Part shown: piece by piece, positions 45,799-55,045 of the stretch | Layout of the letters: each line of letters starts with the position of its first letter | Position numbering within the stretch: the stretch's first letter is position 1 | Origin: Acidovorax sp. A79 | Lineage (GTDB): Bacteria; Pseudomonadota; Gammaproteobacteria; Burkholderiales; Burkholderiaceae_C | DNA: 64,000 bases | Reading direction: 5' to 3' | Assembly: GCF_041154505.1 (NCBI RefSeq) | Contig: NZ_AP028672.1 | Coordinates: 2,582,501 to 2,646,500, forward strand | Program-made: the position numbers and the translations under genes | Notes under the pieces: model-generated | What the model was told of the DNA's origin: nothing | What the model saw: the letters and a program-made list of their open reading frames with translations, nothing else | Databases searched by the model: none

Positions 45799-46551
45799 AT
45801 GCCATCTTCGCCTTCCCATCCCCATCCCTTCCCGGCCCGCCATCGATTCCTGCTCCTGTGGACACTCGGCCTGCTGGCCGCCGTGGTGGCCTGGGACGCG
45901 GGGGGGCAAGACATTCCGCTCGCCCGTGCATTTGGCTCGGCCACGGGATTCCCCCTGCGGGAGCAGTGGTTCTTCGTGCACGTGCTCCATGAAGGCGCAC
46001 GCCGCCTGGCGTGGCTGCTGGTGCTGCTGCTCGTGGTGGGCGTGTGGTGGCCGCCGCGCGGGGTGCTGCGGCGCATCGATACCGGCGAGCGCCTGCAGAT
46101 GGCCCTGAGCGCGCTGCTGGCGCTCGCGGTGGTGAGCATCGCCAAGAACCTGAGCGACACGAGCTGCCCCTGGGACCTCGCGGAGTTCGGCGGCGTGGCG
46201 CGCTATGCGTCCCACTGGGCGCTGGGCGTGGCCGACGGCGGCGGCGGGCGCTGCTTTCCGGCGGGCCATGCCTCGGCCGGGTTCGCCTTCATCGGCGGCT
46301 ACTTCGCGCTGCGCCGCAAGGAACCCGCGGCGGCGCGCTGGTGGCTGGCCGCGGCCGTGGCGGCGGGCCTGGTCCTGGGCGGCGCCCAGCAGGTGCGCGG
46401 CGCGCACTTCATGAGCCACACGCTCTGGACAGGCTGGCTGTGCTGGGTGTCGGGCTGGCTGTGCGACCTGGGGTTTCAGAAACTGGCGCGGCCCCGCCCG
46501 GCCGATGCCGGGGAGCAGGGCCTGCCAGGGCACGGCGCCCCGTCCCAGTGA
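45799..46551 (+). CDS. PAP2-family membrane phosphatase
   Basis: Inner-membrane lipid phosphatase relative, 250 residues, about six helices. The three phosphatase motifs are seen in altered form: K116-N-L-S-D-T-S-C-P (family KX6RP, with Cys for Arg), FPAGH at 153-157 (family PSGH) and RGAHFMSH at 200-207 (family SRX5H, catalytic His207). This variant set occurs in a sub-clade near PmrAB-like systems. Possible substrates are undecaprenyl pyrophosphate, phosphatidylglycerol phosphate or lipid A. Start ATG 45799-45801. Divergent from the two-component genes and probably controlled by them. Confidence 0.85.
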   Translation: MPSSPSHPHPFPARHRFLLLWTLGLLAAVVAWDAGGQDIPLARAFGSATGFPLREQWFFVHVLHEGARRLAWLLVLLLVVGVWWPPRGVLRRIDTGERLQMALSALLALAVVSIAKNLSDTSCPWDLAEFGGVARYASHWALGVADGGGGRCFPAGHASAGFAFIGGYFALRRKEPAAARWWLAAAVAAGLVLGGAQQVRGAHFMSHTLWTGWLCWVSGWLCDLGFQKLARPRPADAGEQGLPGHGAPSQ

Positions 46552-46596
46552 AGCCGGGTGCGGGGTGAGGCGGCGTCGCCGCTCCGGCGGCCGCGC

Positions 46597-48033
46597 TCAA
46601 CTCGCCACGCAGATCTTCAGCATGTTGGTGCCGCCGGGGGCGCCCATGGGCTCGCCGCAGGTGATGGCGTAGACATCGCCCTTTTGCACGATGTTGCGGC
46701 TCTTGAGGTGGCGCTCGGCCTGCTCCAGCGCCGTGTCGCGGTCTGCGCTGGTGTCCATGAGCAAGGGGCGCACGTTGCGGTACATGGCCATCTTGCGCTG
46801 CGTGGCGACCTTGGGCGTGAGCGCATAGATCGGGATGTCGATGCTGTGCCGGCTCATCCACAGTGCCGTCGCGCCGCTGTCGGTCATGGCCACGATGGCC
46901 TTGGCGCCCAGGTGGTGGGCCGTGAACAGCGCGCCCATGGCGATGGACTGGTCGATCCGGCCGAAGGTCTGGCCGGTGAAGTCGGCGTCGAGCTGGTGGT
47001 CTTCGGCCGCCTCGGCCGCCGCGCAGATGGTGGCCATTTCTTCCACCGTCTCGAGCGGGTAGCGGCCGGCGGCTGTCTCGGCGCTCAGCATCACGGCGTC
47101 GGTGCCGTCCAGCACGGCGTTGGCCACGTCGCTCACCTCGGCGCGCGTGGGCACGGGGTTGGTGATCATGCTTTCCATCATCTGCGTGGCGGTGATCACG
47201 ACCTTGTCCTGTTCGCGCGCCATGCGGATCATCTTCTTTTGCAAGGCGGGCACGGCCGCGTTGCCCACTTCCACGGCCAGGTCGCCGCGCGCCACCATGA
47301 TGCCGTCGCTCACGCGCAGGATGGCTTCCAGGTGCGGGATGGCCTCGGCGCGTTCGATCTTGGCGATCAGGCCCGGCTTGTGGCGGTACTCGGACGCGGC
47401 CACGTTGCACAGCTGGCGCGCCATTTCCATGTCGGTCGCGTTCTTGGGAAAGCTCACCGCCACATAGTCGGCCTGGAAGCTCATGGCCGTGCGGATGTCT
47501 TCCATGTCCTTGGCGGTGAGGGCCGGTGCCGTGAGGCCCCCGCCCTTCTTGTTGATGCCCTTGTTGTTGGACAGCTCGCCGCCCACCTTGACGGTGGTGT
47601 GCACCTCTTCGCCGCGCACCGCATCCACGGTGAGCACGATCAGCCCGTCATTGAGCAGCAGCAGGTCGCCCGCCTTCACGTCGCGCGGCAGTTCCTTGTA
47701 GTCCAGCCCCACGCCGTCGATGTCGCCCAGCTCCGTGCGCGAGGCGTCGAGCACGAACTTGGCGCCCGATTCCAGCTGCACCTTGCCCTCGGCGAACTTG
47801 CCCACGCGGATCTTGGGGCCCTGCAGGTCGGCCATGATGGCCACTTCGCGGCCCGCGCGCTGGGCCGCGGCGCGCACCGTCGCGGCGCGGTCGATGTGGT
47901 CCTGCGCCTTGCCGTGGCTGAAGTTCAGCCGCACCACGTTCACCCCCGCGCGGATCATGGCCTCCAGCAGTGCCGGGTCGCTCGATGCGGGGCCCAGGGT
48001 GGCAACAATCTTGGTGGCGCGGCGGGTAGGCAT
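46597..48033 (-). CDS. pyk: pyruvate kinase
   Basis: Last step of glycolysis, 478 residues. It starts MPTRRATKIVATLGPASSDP at ATG 48031-48033. Landmarks: NVVRLNFSHGKAQDH, IMADLQGPKIRVG, the catalytic Lys region GLIAKIERAEAI, MVARGDLAVEVG and TATQMMESMITNPVPTRAEVSDVANAVLDG-type segment (positions about 47180-47120). The C-terminal allosteric domain is complete. It converges with the PAP2 gene. Confidence 0.97.
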   Translation of the reverse strand: MPTRRATKIVATLGPASSDPALLEAMIRAGVNVVRLNFSHGKAQDHIDRAATVRAAAQRAGREVAIMADLQGPKIRVGKFAEGKVQLESGAKFVLDASRTELGDIDGVGLDYKELPRDVKAGDLLLLNDGLIVLTVDAVRGEEVHTTVKVGGELSNNKGINKKGGGLTAPALTAKDMEDIRTAMSFQADYVAVSFPKNATDMEMARQLCNVAASEYRHKPGLIAKIERAEAIPHLEAILRVSDGIMVARGDLAVEVGNAAVPALQKKMIRMAREQDKVVITATQMMESMITNPVPTRAEVSDVANAVLDGTDAVMLSAETAAGRYPLETVEEMATICAAAEAAEDHQLDADFTGQTFGRIDQSIAMGALFTAHHLGAKAIVAMTDSGATALWMSRHSIDIPIYALTPKVATQRKMAMYRNVRPLLMDTSADRDTALEQAERHLKSRNIVQKGDVYAITCGEPMGAPGGTNMLKICVAS

Positions 48034-48112
48034 GGGCTTGTCTCTTTCTGTGGGTATGTAATCGAATTTCAATTCTCACACGAAGCGGTTACATGCCGAT
48101 TACCAGCCGCCC

Positions 48113-49600
48113 TCAGCCGATGCCCGGAGGGCATCCTTGGCGCCTGCGCGCACGGCTGCCCAGCATGAGGGCCATGGCCCCCACCATCAGCAGCGCGGCG
48201 GCCGTGAACGTGGCCCGCATGCCCGCCACCATGGGCATCCCTGAAGCCCCCACGGCATGCGCCAGCGCCGCGCCCATCGCGAACACGGCCCCCATGGCGG
48301 AAGCTCCCGTGATGAGCCCCAGGTTGCGCGACAGGTTGAGCAACCCCGCCACGACACCCCGCGCGCCCGGTTCTGCGTGGGCCATGACCGCGGTGTTGTT
48401 GGCCGCCTGGAACAGGGCATAGCCCGCCGTCAAGACCGCCAGCGGGACGACATAGCCCGGCACGCCCCATGCGAGCGGCGCCAGCGCCAGGCCGGCGCAC
48501 CCGGCCAGCATGGCGGCGAGCCCGGCCAGCCCCATGGAATGCGCGCCCAGCCTGTCCACGGCCCTGCCCGCGGGAAGGCCCACCAGCGCGGACACCAGCG
48601 GGCCACACGACATGGCGAGCCCGACCTGCGCGGCACCGAGCCCCAGCGCCCCCGACAGATAGAACGGCCCCACCACCAGCGTCGCCATCACCACCGTGGT
48701 CACGAGGGTGGTGGTGGCCAGGCCCGCGCCCAAGCCGGGGAGGCGCAACACCGACAGCCGGACCAGGGGCGCGGCCACGCGCGCCTGGGCCCACACGAAC
48801 AGGCATGCCCCCAGCACCGCAAGGCACAGCAGCGCCCCGTTCAGCAGGCCCCAGCCGCCCCGCCCCATCGTCATGGCCAGCGCGTAGGCCGCCAGCGCGA
48901 GGGCCAGCAGCACCGTGCCCAGGGGGTCGAACCCGGGCCTCTCCCCTGCGGCCTGGCGGTCCGCCGGCAGGTGGCGGCGCACCAGCAGCAGGCCCAGGGC
49001 GCCCAGCGGCAGGTTGATGAGAAAGATCATCGGCCAGCCGGCCTGGGCGATCAGCACACCGCCCAGCGTCGGCCCCAGGGCCGTGCCCACGGCGGACATG
49101 GTGCCCAGCAGGCCCATGGCGCTGCCCGCCCGGTCCTTGGAGACGGTCTCGCCCACGAAGGCCATCGTGAGCGCCATCATCGCGGCCGCGCCCAGCCCCT
49201 GCAGCGCCCGGGCGGCGACCAGGAGCCCCAGCGTGGGGGCCGCGGCGCACAGGGCCGAGGCCCCCGTGAACAGGGCCAGCCCCGCCAGCAGCAACCGCCG
49301 GCGGCCCACCACGTCGCCCAGCCGGCCCACGCCGACCACGGCCGTGGTGATGGCCAGCAGGTAGGCCAGCACCACCCATTGCACTTCCTGAAAGGGCACG
49401 TCCAGCGCCTGCGCCAGCGTGGGCAAGCCGACGTTGACGATGCTGGTGCCCAGCGAGGACAGCAGCATGGACAGCGCAAGGCTCGCCAGCGCCCACCGGC
49501 TGTCCGAGGGGCCGGTGGCCTGCGGCCCGCCCGCGGCAGGCTGGGGCGGCAGGGAAAAAGTCGCTTGCGGGGGAATAGCGGTGCGGGTGGGGGGTGTCAT
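48113..49600 (-). CDS. MFS drug-efflux transporter, DHA2 (14-helix) family
   Basis: Inner-membrane proton antiporter, 495 residues, with about 14 helices. Motif A is GRLGDVVGRRRLLLAGLALF; motif C-like antiporter residues are in GTALGPTLGGVLIAQAGWPMIFLINLP. A Pro/Thr-rich N-terminal tail (about 35 residues) precedes helix 1. Start ATG 49598-49600. It is divergent from a LysR-type regulator at 49769, the usual layout for an efflux gene and its regulator. Confidence 0.9.
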   Translation of the reverse strand: MTPPTRTAIPPQATFSLPPQPAAGGPQATGPSDSRWALASLALSMLLSSLGTSIVNVGLPTLAQALDVPFQEVQWVVLAYLLAITTAVVGVGRLGDVVGRRRLLLAGLALFTGASALCAAAPTLGLLVAARALQGLGAAAMMALTMAFVGETVSKDRAGSAMGLLGTMSAVGTALGPTLGGVLIAQAGWPMIFLINLPLGALGLLLVRRHLPADRQAAGERPGFDPLGTVLLALALAAYALAMTMGRGGWGLLNGALLCLAVLGACLFVWAQARVAAPLVRLSVLRLPGLGAGLATTTLVTTVVMATLVVGPFYLSGALGLGAAQVGLAMSCGPLVSALVGLPAGRAVDRLGAHSMGLAGLAAMLAGCAGLALAPLAWGVPGYVVPLAVLTAGYALFQAANNTAVMAHAEPGARGVVAGLLNLSRNLGLITGASAMGAVFAMGAALAHAVGASGMPMVAGMRATFTAAALLMVGAMALMLGSRARRRQGCPPGIG

Positions 49601-49768
49601 GGCGGAGGGTCTCCTCGGGAGGCGATGGTTCGCGGGTGCCCGGTCGGCGCCCCTGGAAAACCAGCCACTCCAGCGTAGCTAGGCACGTGGCCCGGCGGAA
49701 GACGCAGCATTTGCATTCCATACATGCACCAGACGCCATGCCACGGACCGGCGTGCTATGGTCCCGCC

Positions 49769-50665
49769 ATGCCGCGGCCTGATCTCAACCTGCTGGTCAC
49801 CCTGGATGTGCTGCTTGCGGAAGGCAACGTGGCGCGGGCCGCCGAGCGCCTGCACCTGAGTCCTTCCGCGATGAGCCGGGCGCTCGCCCGGCTGCGCGAC
49901 ACCACCGGCGACCCGCTGCTCGTCAGGGCCGGGCGCGGACTGGTGCCGACGCCACGCGCACTGGAGCTGCGCGACAAGGTCAGCCAGCTCGTGCAGGACA
50001 CCGAGGCCGTCCTGCGCCCCGCATCGGCGTCCGACCCCGCCCAATGGGCCCGGTCTTTCACGCTGCGCTGCAGCGACGGCTTTGCGGAGAACTTTGGCCC
50101 CGGCCTCCTCGCCCGCGTGGGCGAGGCCGCCCCCGGGGTGCGGCTGCGCTTCGTGCAGAAGACCGACAGGCACAGCGCCCCGCTGCGCGATGGAACCGTC
50201 GACCTGGAGACCGGCGTGGTGGGCGACGCCATGGGCCCCGAGGTGCGGGCGCAGGCCCTGTTCCGCGACCGCTTCGTGGGGGTCGTGCGCGCGGGGCACC
50301 CGCTGTGCGCGGGCGAGATCACGCCGGCCCGCTATGCGGCCGGCAGGCATGTGCTCGTGTCGCGGAAGGGGCGGGACCGGGGGCCCGTGGACGATGCCCT
50401 CGCGCCCCTGGGCCTGGCGCGGCAGATCGCCACCGTGGTGGGCGGCTTTTCCACCGCGCTGGCGCTGGCGCGCGGCTCCGACCTGGTTGCCACGGTTCCC
50501 GAACACCACACCGGCAACCTGCGCGCCGGCATGTCCAGCTTTGCACTGCCCGTCCCGGTGCCGCAGATCACGGTGTCGCTGCTGTGGCACCCCCGGCTGC
50601 AAGCCGATCCCGCGCACCAGTGGCTGCGCGGGCTGGTCCGGGAAGTGTGCGCCGAGCTTCGCTGA
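49769..50665 (+). CDS. LysR-family transcriptional regulator
   Basis: A 298-residue regulator. The helix-turn-helix is in LLAEGNVARAAERLHLSPSAMSRALARLRD, and the effector-binding domain follows (FTLRCSDGFAENFGPGLLARV). It resembles the NodD/LeuO-like sub-group with the PDLNLLVTLDVLL start. I chose ATG 49769-49771 because DLNLL directly follows; an upstream in-frame ATG adds 15 Cys/Pro-rich residues. It probably controls the divergent DHA2 efflux gene. Confidence 0.92.
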   Translation: MPRPDLNLLVTLDVLLAEGNVARAAERLHLSPSAMSRALARLRDTTGDPLLVRAGRGLVPTPRALELRDKVSQLVQDTEAVLRPASASDPAQWARSFTLRCSDGFAENFGPGLLARVGEAAPGVRLRFVQKTDRHSAPLRDGTVDLETGVVGDAMGPEVRAQALFRDRFVGVVRAGHPLCAGEITPARYAAGRHVLVSRKGRDRGPVDDALAPLGLARQIATVVGGFSTALALARGSDLVATVPEHHTGNLRAGMSSFALPVPVPQITVSLLWHPRLQADPAHQWLRGLVREVCAELR

Positions 50666-50695
50666 CGCGCGCCCCCGCACGGCCGCACGCAGCGG

Positions 50696-51484
50696 TCAGA
50701 CGAAGGGATGCGACAGGGCGTGCGCCAGCACATGGGCCAGGATGGCGGCCTCCAGCCCATGCCGGGCATAGAGCCATCCCGCCACCAGCCCGAAGGCGGT
50801 GTTGCCCACCAGCACGAACGCCACCACGGAGGGGGTGAGCACCCCGGCCATGGCCTGCGCGGCAGGCAGATGCCCCAGCGCAAATAGCAGGGCGCTGGCC
50901 ACCACGGCGGCCGCCACGATGCCACGGCCCGGCGTGCCCTGGCCGCGCTGCACGAAGCGCCAGCCCAACCACAGCAGCAGGCTCATCACGCCCCAGCGCA
51001 CCAGCAGTTCCTCGGAAATCCCGCCATAGAGCAGCTTGACCCCCAGGGATGCGGCACCGGCCGGGTCGGAGGGCCTGAGCGCCTGCGGCGCCACCAGCGA
51101 GAGGCCCCACAGCCACAGTGCGCCCGCGAGCCCGCCCACAAGCCCCGGCGCCCACTGGCGCCGGAAGGGCCCGGCCACCGGCTGGCCCTGCAGCCAGGCC
51201 GACACGGCAGGCGCCGCCAGCCCCACGCGGGGCGCCAGCGCCACACCCAGTGCCACGCACAGGGCCAGCAGGACCGCGGTCTGCAGGCCGCTGAGCAGCA
51301 CCATGGCCCACAGCGGCAGCGGCAGCAAGGCCTGGTGGGCGGCCAGGGGCGGGACCAGCGCCCACACCACGGCCACGACGCCCGGCAGGCCCAGCAGCCA
51401 CAGCGCGGCACCCAGGCGCCACTTCTGCGCGCGGGGGGAGCGCGTGGCAAGGTGCGCGGGCACGGCGGTATCAGAAGCCATCAT
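50696..51484 (-). CDS. CPBP-family intramembrane metalloprotease
   Basis: A 262-residue membrane protein with about eight helices and the CAAX-protease/bacteriocin-processing (CPBP/Abi) motifs: SEELLVRWG (EExxxR), LLFALGHLPAAQ (FxxxH) and HVLAHALSHPF. These supply the glutamates and histidines of the presumed metal site. Function in this group is mostly unknown. Start ATG 51482-51484 (a second ATG follows directly). It precedes nothing on its strand within the window edge of this cluster and follows pepP. Confidence 0.85.
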   Translation of the reverse strand: MMASDTAVPAHLATRSPRAQKWRLGAALWLLGLPGVVAVVWALVPPLAAHQALLPLPLWAMVLLSGLQTAVLLALCVALGVALAPRVGLAAPAVSAWLQGQPVAGPFRRQWAPGLVGGLAGALWLWGLSLVAPQALRPSDPAGAASLGVKLLYGGISEELLVRWGVMSLLLWLGWRFVQRGQGTPGRGIVAAAVVASALLFALGHLPAAQAMAGVLTPSVVAFVLVGNTAFGLVAGWLYARHGLEAAILAHVLAHALSHPFV

Positions 51485-51506
51485 GGACCCTGGCCATCCC
51501 TCGGCC

Positions 51507-52904
51507 TCAGCCGCGCATCAGCGCTTCGATCTCGTCGGCCTTCACCGGCACGCCGCGCGTGATCAGCTCGCAGCCCGTCTCGGTGACGATGGCGTCGTCC
51601 TCGATGCGGATGCCGATGTGGTGGAACTGCTCGGGCACCCCGTCGGCCGGCCGCACGTAGATGCCGGGCTCGATGGTGAGCACCATGCCCGGGCGCAGCA
51701 CGCGGCTGGGGCGGTTGGTGATGGTCTCGCCCGACAGCGGGTCCTTGCGCTCGCTCACCGCCCCGACCTCATCGGGTTCCACGTAGCTGCCGCAGTCATG
51801 CACGTCCATGCCCAGCCAGTGGCCCGTGCGGTGCATGTAGAACTGGAAGTAGGCGCGCGTGTCGATCACGTCCTGCGCGGTGCCCACCTTGTTCCTGTCG
51901 AGCAGGCCCAGGTCCAGCATGCCCTGCGCCAGCACGGCCACGGTGGCGTCGTGCGGGTCGTTGAAGCGCGCGCCGGCCTTGGTGGCCGCCACCGCCGCGT
52001 CCTGGCTGGCCAGCACCAGGTCGTACAGCGCGCGCTGCGGCCCGGTGAAGCGGCCGTTGGCCGGGAAGGTGCGGGTGATGTCGCTGGCGTAGCCGTCAAG
52101 CTCGCAGCCGGCGTCGATGAGCACCAGCTCGCCGTCGCGCACCGGGGCGGCGTCCGCGCGGTAGTGCAGCACGCAGGCGTTGGCCCCGGCCGCCACGATG
52201 GAGCTGTACGCCGGGTACTGCGAGCCCTCGTCGCGAAACGCGTGCAGCAGCTCGGCATCCAGGTGGTACTCGCGCACGTCCTGGCCGGCGCGCAGCATGC
52301 GGGCCGAGCGCTGCATGGCGCGGATGTGCGCCCTGGCGCTGATGTCGCTGGCGCGGCGCATGATGTCCTGCTCGTGCGCGTCCTTGATGAGCCGCATCTC
52401 GTCGAGCAGCGTGCACACATCGTTCTGCTCCGCCGGGCACAGCGCGCCGTAGCGCACGCGCGCGCGCACCGCGTTCAGCCACCCTTCCACCCGCGCTGCC
52501 AGGCCGCTGTGGATGGCAAACGGGTACCACACGCGGTGGCGGTTCTCCAGCAGGCGGGGCAGCTTGGCGTCCAGCTCGGCGATGGAATGGGCGGCTTGCA
52601 CGCCCAGCGCCCCGGGCGCCGCAGCGGGGCCCAGCCGGTAGCCGTCCCAGATCTCGCGCTCCAGGTCCTTGGGCTGGCAGAACAGGGTGCTGCACCCGTC
52701 CTGCGCGACCACAAGGCATGCCCCCGGCTCGATGAAGCCGGTCAGGTAGTAGAAGTAGCTGTCGTGGCGGAACAGGAAGTCGGTGTCCCGGTTGCGCGGG
52801 CGCTCCGGCGCCGTGGGAATGATGGCGATGCCCCCCGCGCCCAGCTGGGCAGCAAGCCGCGCGCGGCGTTGGGCGTAGATGGAGGCAGGCACGGTGGTGT
52901 TCAT
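51507..52904 (-). CDS. pepP: Xaa-Pro aminopeptidase
   Basis: Cytoplasmic metalloprotease that removes N-terminal residues before proline, 465 residues. An N-terminal creatinase-like domain (ASIYAQRRARLAAQLG) is followed by the pita-bread domain with metal ligands in VLIDAGCELDGYASDITRTFP-type region, HRTGHWLGMDVHDCG, VLTIEPGIYV and IRIEDDAIVTETG. Start ATG 52902-52904 overlaps the murU stop by three bases (ATGA). Confidence 0.96.
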   Translation of the reverse strand: MNTTVPASIYAQRRARLAAQLGAGGIAIIPTAPERPRNRDTDFLFRHDSYFYYLTGFIEPGACLVVAQDGCSTLFCQPKDLEREIWDGYRLGPAAAPGALGVQAAHSIAELDAKLPRLLENRHRVWYPFAIHSGLAARVEGWLNAVRARVRYGALCPAEQNDVCTLLDEMRLIKDAHEQDIMRRASDISARAHIRAMQRSARMLRAGQDVREYHLDAELLHAFRDEGSQYPAYSSIVAAGANACVLHYRADAAPVRDGELVLIDAGCELDGYASDITRTFPANGRFTGPQRALYDLVLASQDAAVAATKAGARFNDPHDATVAVLAQGMLDLGLLDRNKVGTAQDVIDTRAYFQFYMHRTGHWLGMDVHDCGSYVEPDEVGAVSERKDPLSGETITNRPSRVLRPGMVLTIEPGIYVRPADGVPEQFHHIGIRIEDDAIVTETGCELITRGVPVKADEIEALMRG

Positions 52905-53701
52905 GGACGGGCAGCAGAGAGAGAATTGAGTTCAGCCAGGCGCTCGGGGGTCCCCACATCGGTCCAGCGTCCGGTGTAGAGCTGTGCGCTGACCCGGCCA
53001 TTGTCCATCGCGCGGCGAAGCAGCGGCGCCAGCGGGGCTTTGATGCCGTCCGGGTTGCCGGCCGGAATGTCGCACCAGGGCGCCGCGAACAGCCCGGCGC
53101 GCAGCAGGGCGATGGTGCTGTAGGTGTAGCGCGGCGCGGGGTCGTCGGCGGGCAGGTTCAGTGCCAACCCGTCCGCCGACAGCCCGAAGTCGCCGCGCAG
53201 GTTGTGCGCCGGATTGGGCACCAGCCACAGGTGGGCCAGGTGGCCGCTGGCCTCGAAGGCCGACACGGCGGCGCTGCCGAACACGAAGTCGGGCGCAAAC
53301 ACATCGCCCGCCGCCAGCCAGAACACGGGGCCCAACCGGGGCAAGGCGCGGGCGATGCCGCCGGCGGTTTCCAGTGCGCCTCCAAAGTCCACGCCTTCGT
53401 GCGAGTATGAAATGGATAGCTGCTTGCGCTTGTCCACCCGGCGCTGGAGGCCAAAAACATCGGAAAAGTGGTGGCTGATCTGCCCACCCAGCCATGCGGT
53501 GTTGATCACCACCTGCTCCACACCCGCTTCCTGCAGCGCCGCCAGGTGCCACTGCAGCAGCGGCTGGCCCTGCACCTGCAGCAGGGGTTTGGGGATGGTG
53601 TCGGTCAGCGGGCGCATGCGCTCGCCACGGCCTGCGGCCAGCAGCATGGCGGGGACCTGCCCCCCGGTGGCGGCGGCCGGCGCCGCGGCACCCGCGCTCA
53701 C
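52901..53701 (-). CDS. murU: N-acetylmuramate alpha-1-phosphate uridylyltransferase (MurU-like)
   Basis: Nucleotidyltransferase that makes UDP-MurNAc in peptidoglycan recycling, 266 residues. The signature AMLLAAGRGERMRPLTDTIP is at residues 18-37, and the metal/nucleotide region VFWLAAGDVFAPDF follows. The start is a GTG (53699-53701) that overlaps the speD stop (GTGA). The first 17 residues are Ala/Gly-rich; no ATG lies before the signature. Residues about 81-99 (LQRRVDKRKQLSISYS) are encoded by a palindromic element. Related glucose-1-phosphate nucleotidyltransferases are an alternative reading. Confidence 0.88.
   Translation of the reverse strand: MSAGAAAPAAATGGQVPAMLLAAGRGERMRPLTDTIPKPLLQVQGQPLLQWHLAALQEAGVEQVVINTAWLGGQISHHFSDVFGLQRRVDKRKQLSISYSHEGVDFGGALETAGGIARALPRLGPVFWLAAGDVFAPDFVFGSAAVSAFEASGHLAHLWLVPNPAHNLRGDFGLSADGLALNLPADDPAPRYTYSTIALLRAGLFAAPWCDIPAGNPDGIKAPLAPLLRRAMDNGRVSAQLYTGRWTDVGTPERLAELNSLSAARP
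53405..53460. repeat. palindromic element inside murU (in frame)
   Basis: On the plus strand: GTATGAAATGGATAGCTGCT, TGCGCTTGTCCACCCGGCGC, TGGAGGCCAAAAA. GATAGCTGCTTGCGCTTGTCCA is close to the consensus half-element; the other core half has drifted to CGGCGCTGGAGG. The reading frame passes through intact. Confidence 0.75.
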
Positions 53702-54087
53702 GCCACGGCCTCCTGCAGGGCGCCCCGCTGCAGCGCGTGGCGCTGCACGGCCGTGGGCGCGAACAGGGCCACGAGCGCCTCCAGGAGCGCGCGTGCCTTG
53801 CCCGAATGGTCCGCACCGAAGTTGCACACATAGACGTCGAGCGTGACGGCCTGCTGTTCGGGCCAGGTGTGCACGCACAGGTGCGACTCGGCCAGCAGCA
53901 CGGTGGCGGTCACCCCGCCAGGTCCGTGGGCGGTGGCGGGAAATCCGTGGAACAGCTGGCCCACGGGCTGCAGCCCGGCGGCGCGCACGGCGTCGCCGCA
54001 GGCCTGGCCCAGGGCGGCGGCATCGAGCAGCCACACGGGGGCGCAGCGGCAGCCATGGAGATCGGCGGTGAGGTGCAGTCCTTGCAT
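53698..54087 (-). CDS. speD: S-adenosylmethionine decarboxylase proenzyme
   Basis: Supplies decarboxylated SAM for spermidine synthesis; self-cleaves to form a pyruvoyl cofactor. The 129-residue protein is the short (class 1B) type. The processing site is LLAESHLCVHTWPE, with cleavage expected between Glu67 and Ser68. The active-site Cys region VYVCNFGADHS is present. Start ATG 54085-54087. No speE is adjacent; instead murU and pepP follow with overlapping codons. Confidence 0.93.
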   Translation of the reverse strand: MQGLHLTADLHGCRCAPVWLLDAAALGQACGDAVRAAGLQPVGQLFHGFPATAHGPGGVTATVLLAESHLCVHTWPEQQAVTLDVYVCNFGADHSGKARALLEALVALFAPTAVQRHALQRGALQEAVA

Positions 54088-54407
54088 GGCCCGCACTGTA
54101 GTGCATCACGGGGGCGGGCGACGCCGGGCTTTCGGGCCCGCATCGCGGCCGGGCTGGCGCCACCCCGGCCGGTCCCGGCGGTCCAGCGCCCAGGCGGTGG
54201 TCGCGCGCGCGGCGCCACGGACTATCCCGCCGGGGTAGGGCGATGCGCCGGGCGCTCGGGTAGCCTGCGCGGCCCATGACAGCCCCTGCCCCGCAACCCC
54301 GGCCCGGCCACCCGAAGCCGCTTGTGCCAACTATTACCGGATCACGCCTGCGCGCGATCGTGGGCCGCCGTTTCGCGGGCACCGACACCCCCCATAGTGT
54401 CGCCACC

Positions 54408-55037
54408 ATGAAGATCATCCTTGCCGACGACCACACGCTGTTCCGCGAAGGACTGCAGCACCTGCTGTCGGCACTGGACCCTCAGGCCCAGGTGCTGGAG
54501 GCGAACGACTACGCCAGCGCGGCGTTGCTGGTGGTGGAGCATCCCGATGCCGCCCTCGCCCTGGTGGACCTGGACATGCCGGGCCGCGACGCCAGCGCGC
54601 CGGGTGGCGGCGGCCTGGAACGCCTGCTGGCGCTGGCGCCCGGCGTGCCGGTGGTGGTGCTCTCCGCCCGCGAAGACCCCGCCGTGGTCCGCGACGTGCT
54701 GGACGCGGGCGCCATGGGGTTCATCTCCAAGCGCGAACGCGCCGCCGTGATGCTCAACGCCCTGCATCTGGTGCTGGCCGGCGGCATCTACCTGCCGCCC
54801 ATGCTCCTGGGCACGGCGGCCCGGGCGTCCGCCTGCGCCGCCCTGACCCCCCGGCAGGTCGAGGTGTTGCACGGCCTGGCGAACGGGCATGCCAACAAGG
54901 TGATCGCGCGCCAGCTCGGCATGAGCGAGGCGACCGTGAAGGCGCACACGGGTGCCATCTTCCGCAGCCTGGAGGTCAGCAACCGCGTGCAGGCCGTGCG
55001 CATGGCCCGGCGGCTGGGCCTGCTGGCGCCCGACTGA
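54408..55037 (+). CDS. NarL/LuxR-family response regulator
   Basis: A 209-residue regulator: receiver domain with acidic pair Asp7-Asp8 and phospho-acceptor Asp54 (LVDLDMPGRD), then a LuxR-type helix-turn-helix (LTPRQVEVLHGLANGHANKVIARQLG, VKAHTGAIFRSL; each shown in part). Start ATG 54408-54410. No histidine kinase is adjacent, so it is an orphan here. Target genes unknown. Confidence 0.9.
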   Translation: MKIILADDHTLFREGLQHLLSALDPQAQVLEANDYASAALLVVEHPDAALALVDLDMPGRDASAPGGGGLERLLALAPGVPVVVLSAREDPAVVRDVLDAGAMGFISKRERAAVMLNALHLVLAGGIYLPPMLLGTAARASACAALTPRQVEVLHGLANGHANKVIARQLGMSEATVKAHTGAIFRSLEVSNRVQAVRMARRLGLLAPD

Positions 55038-55045
55038 GCCCAAGA

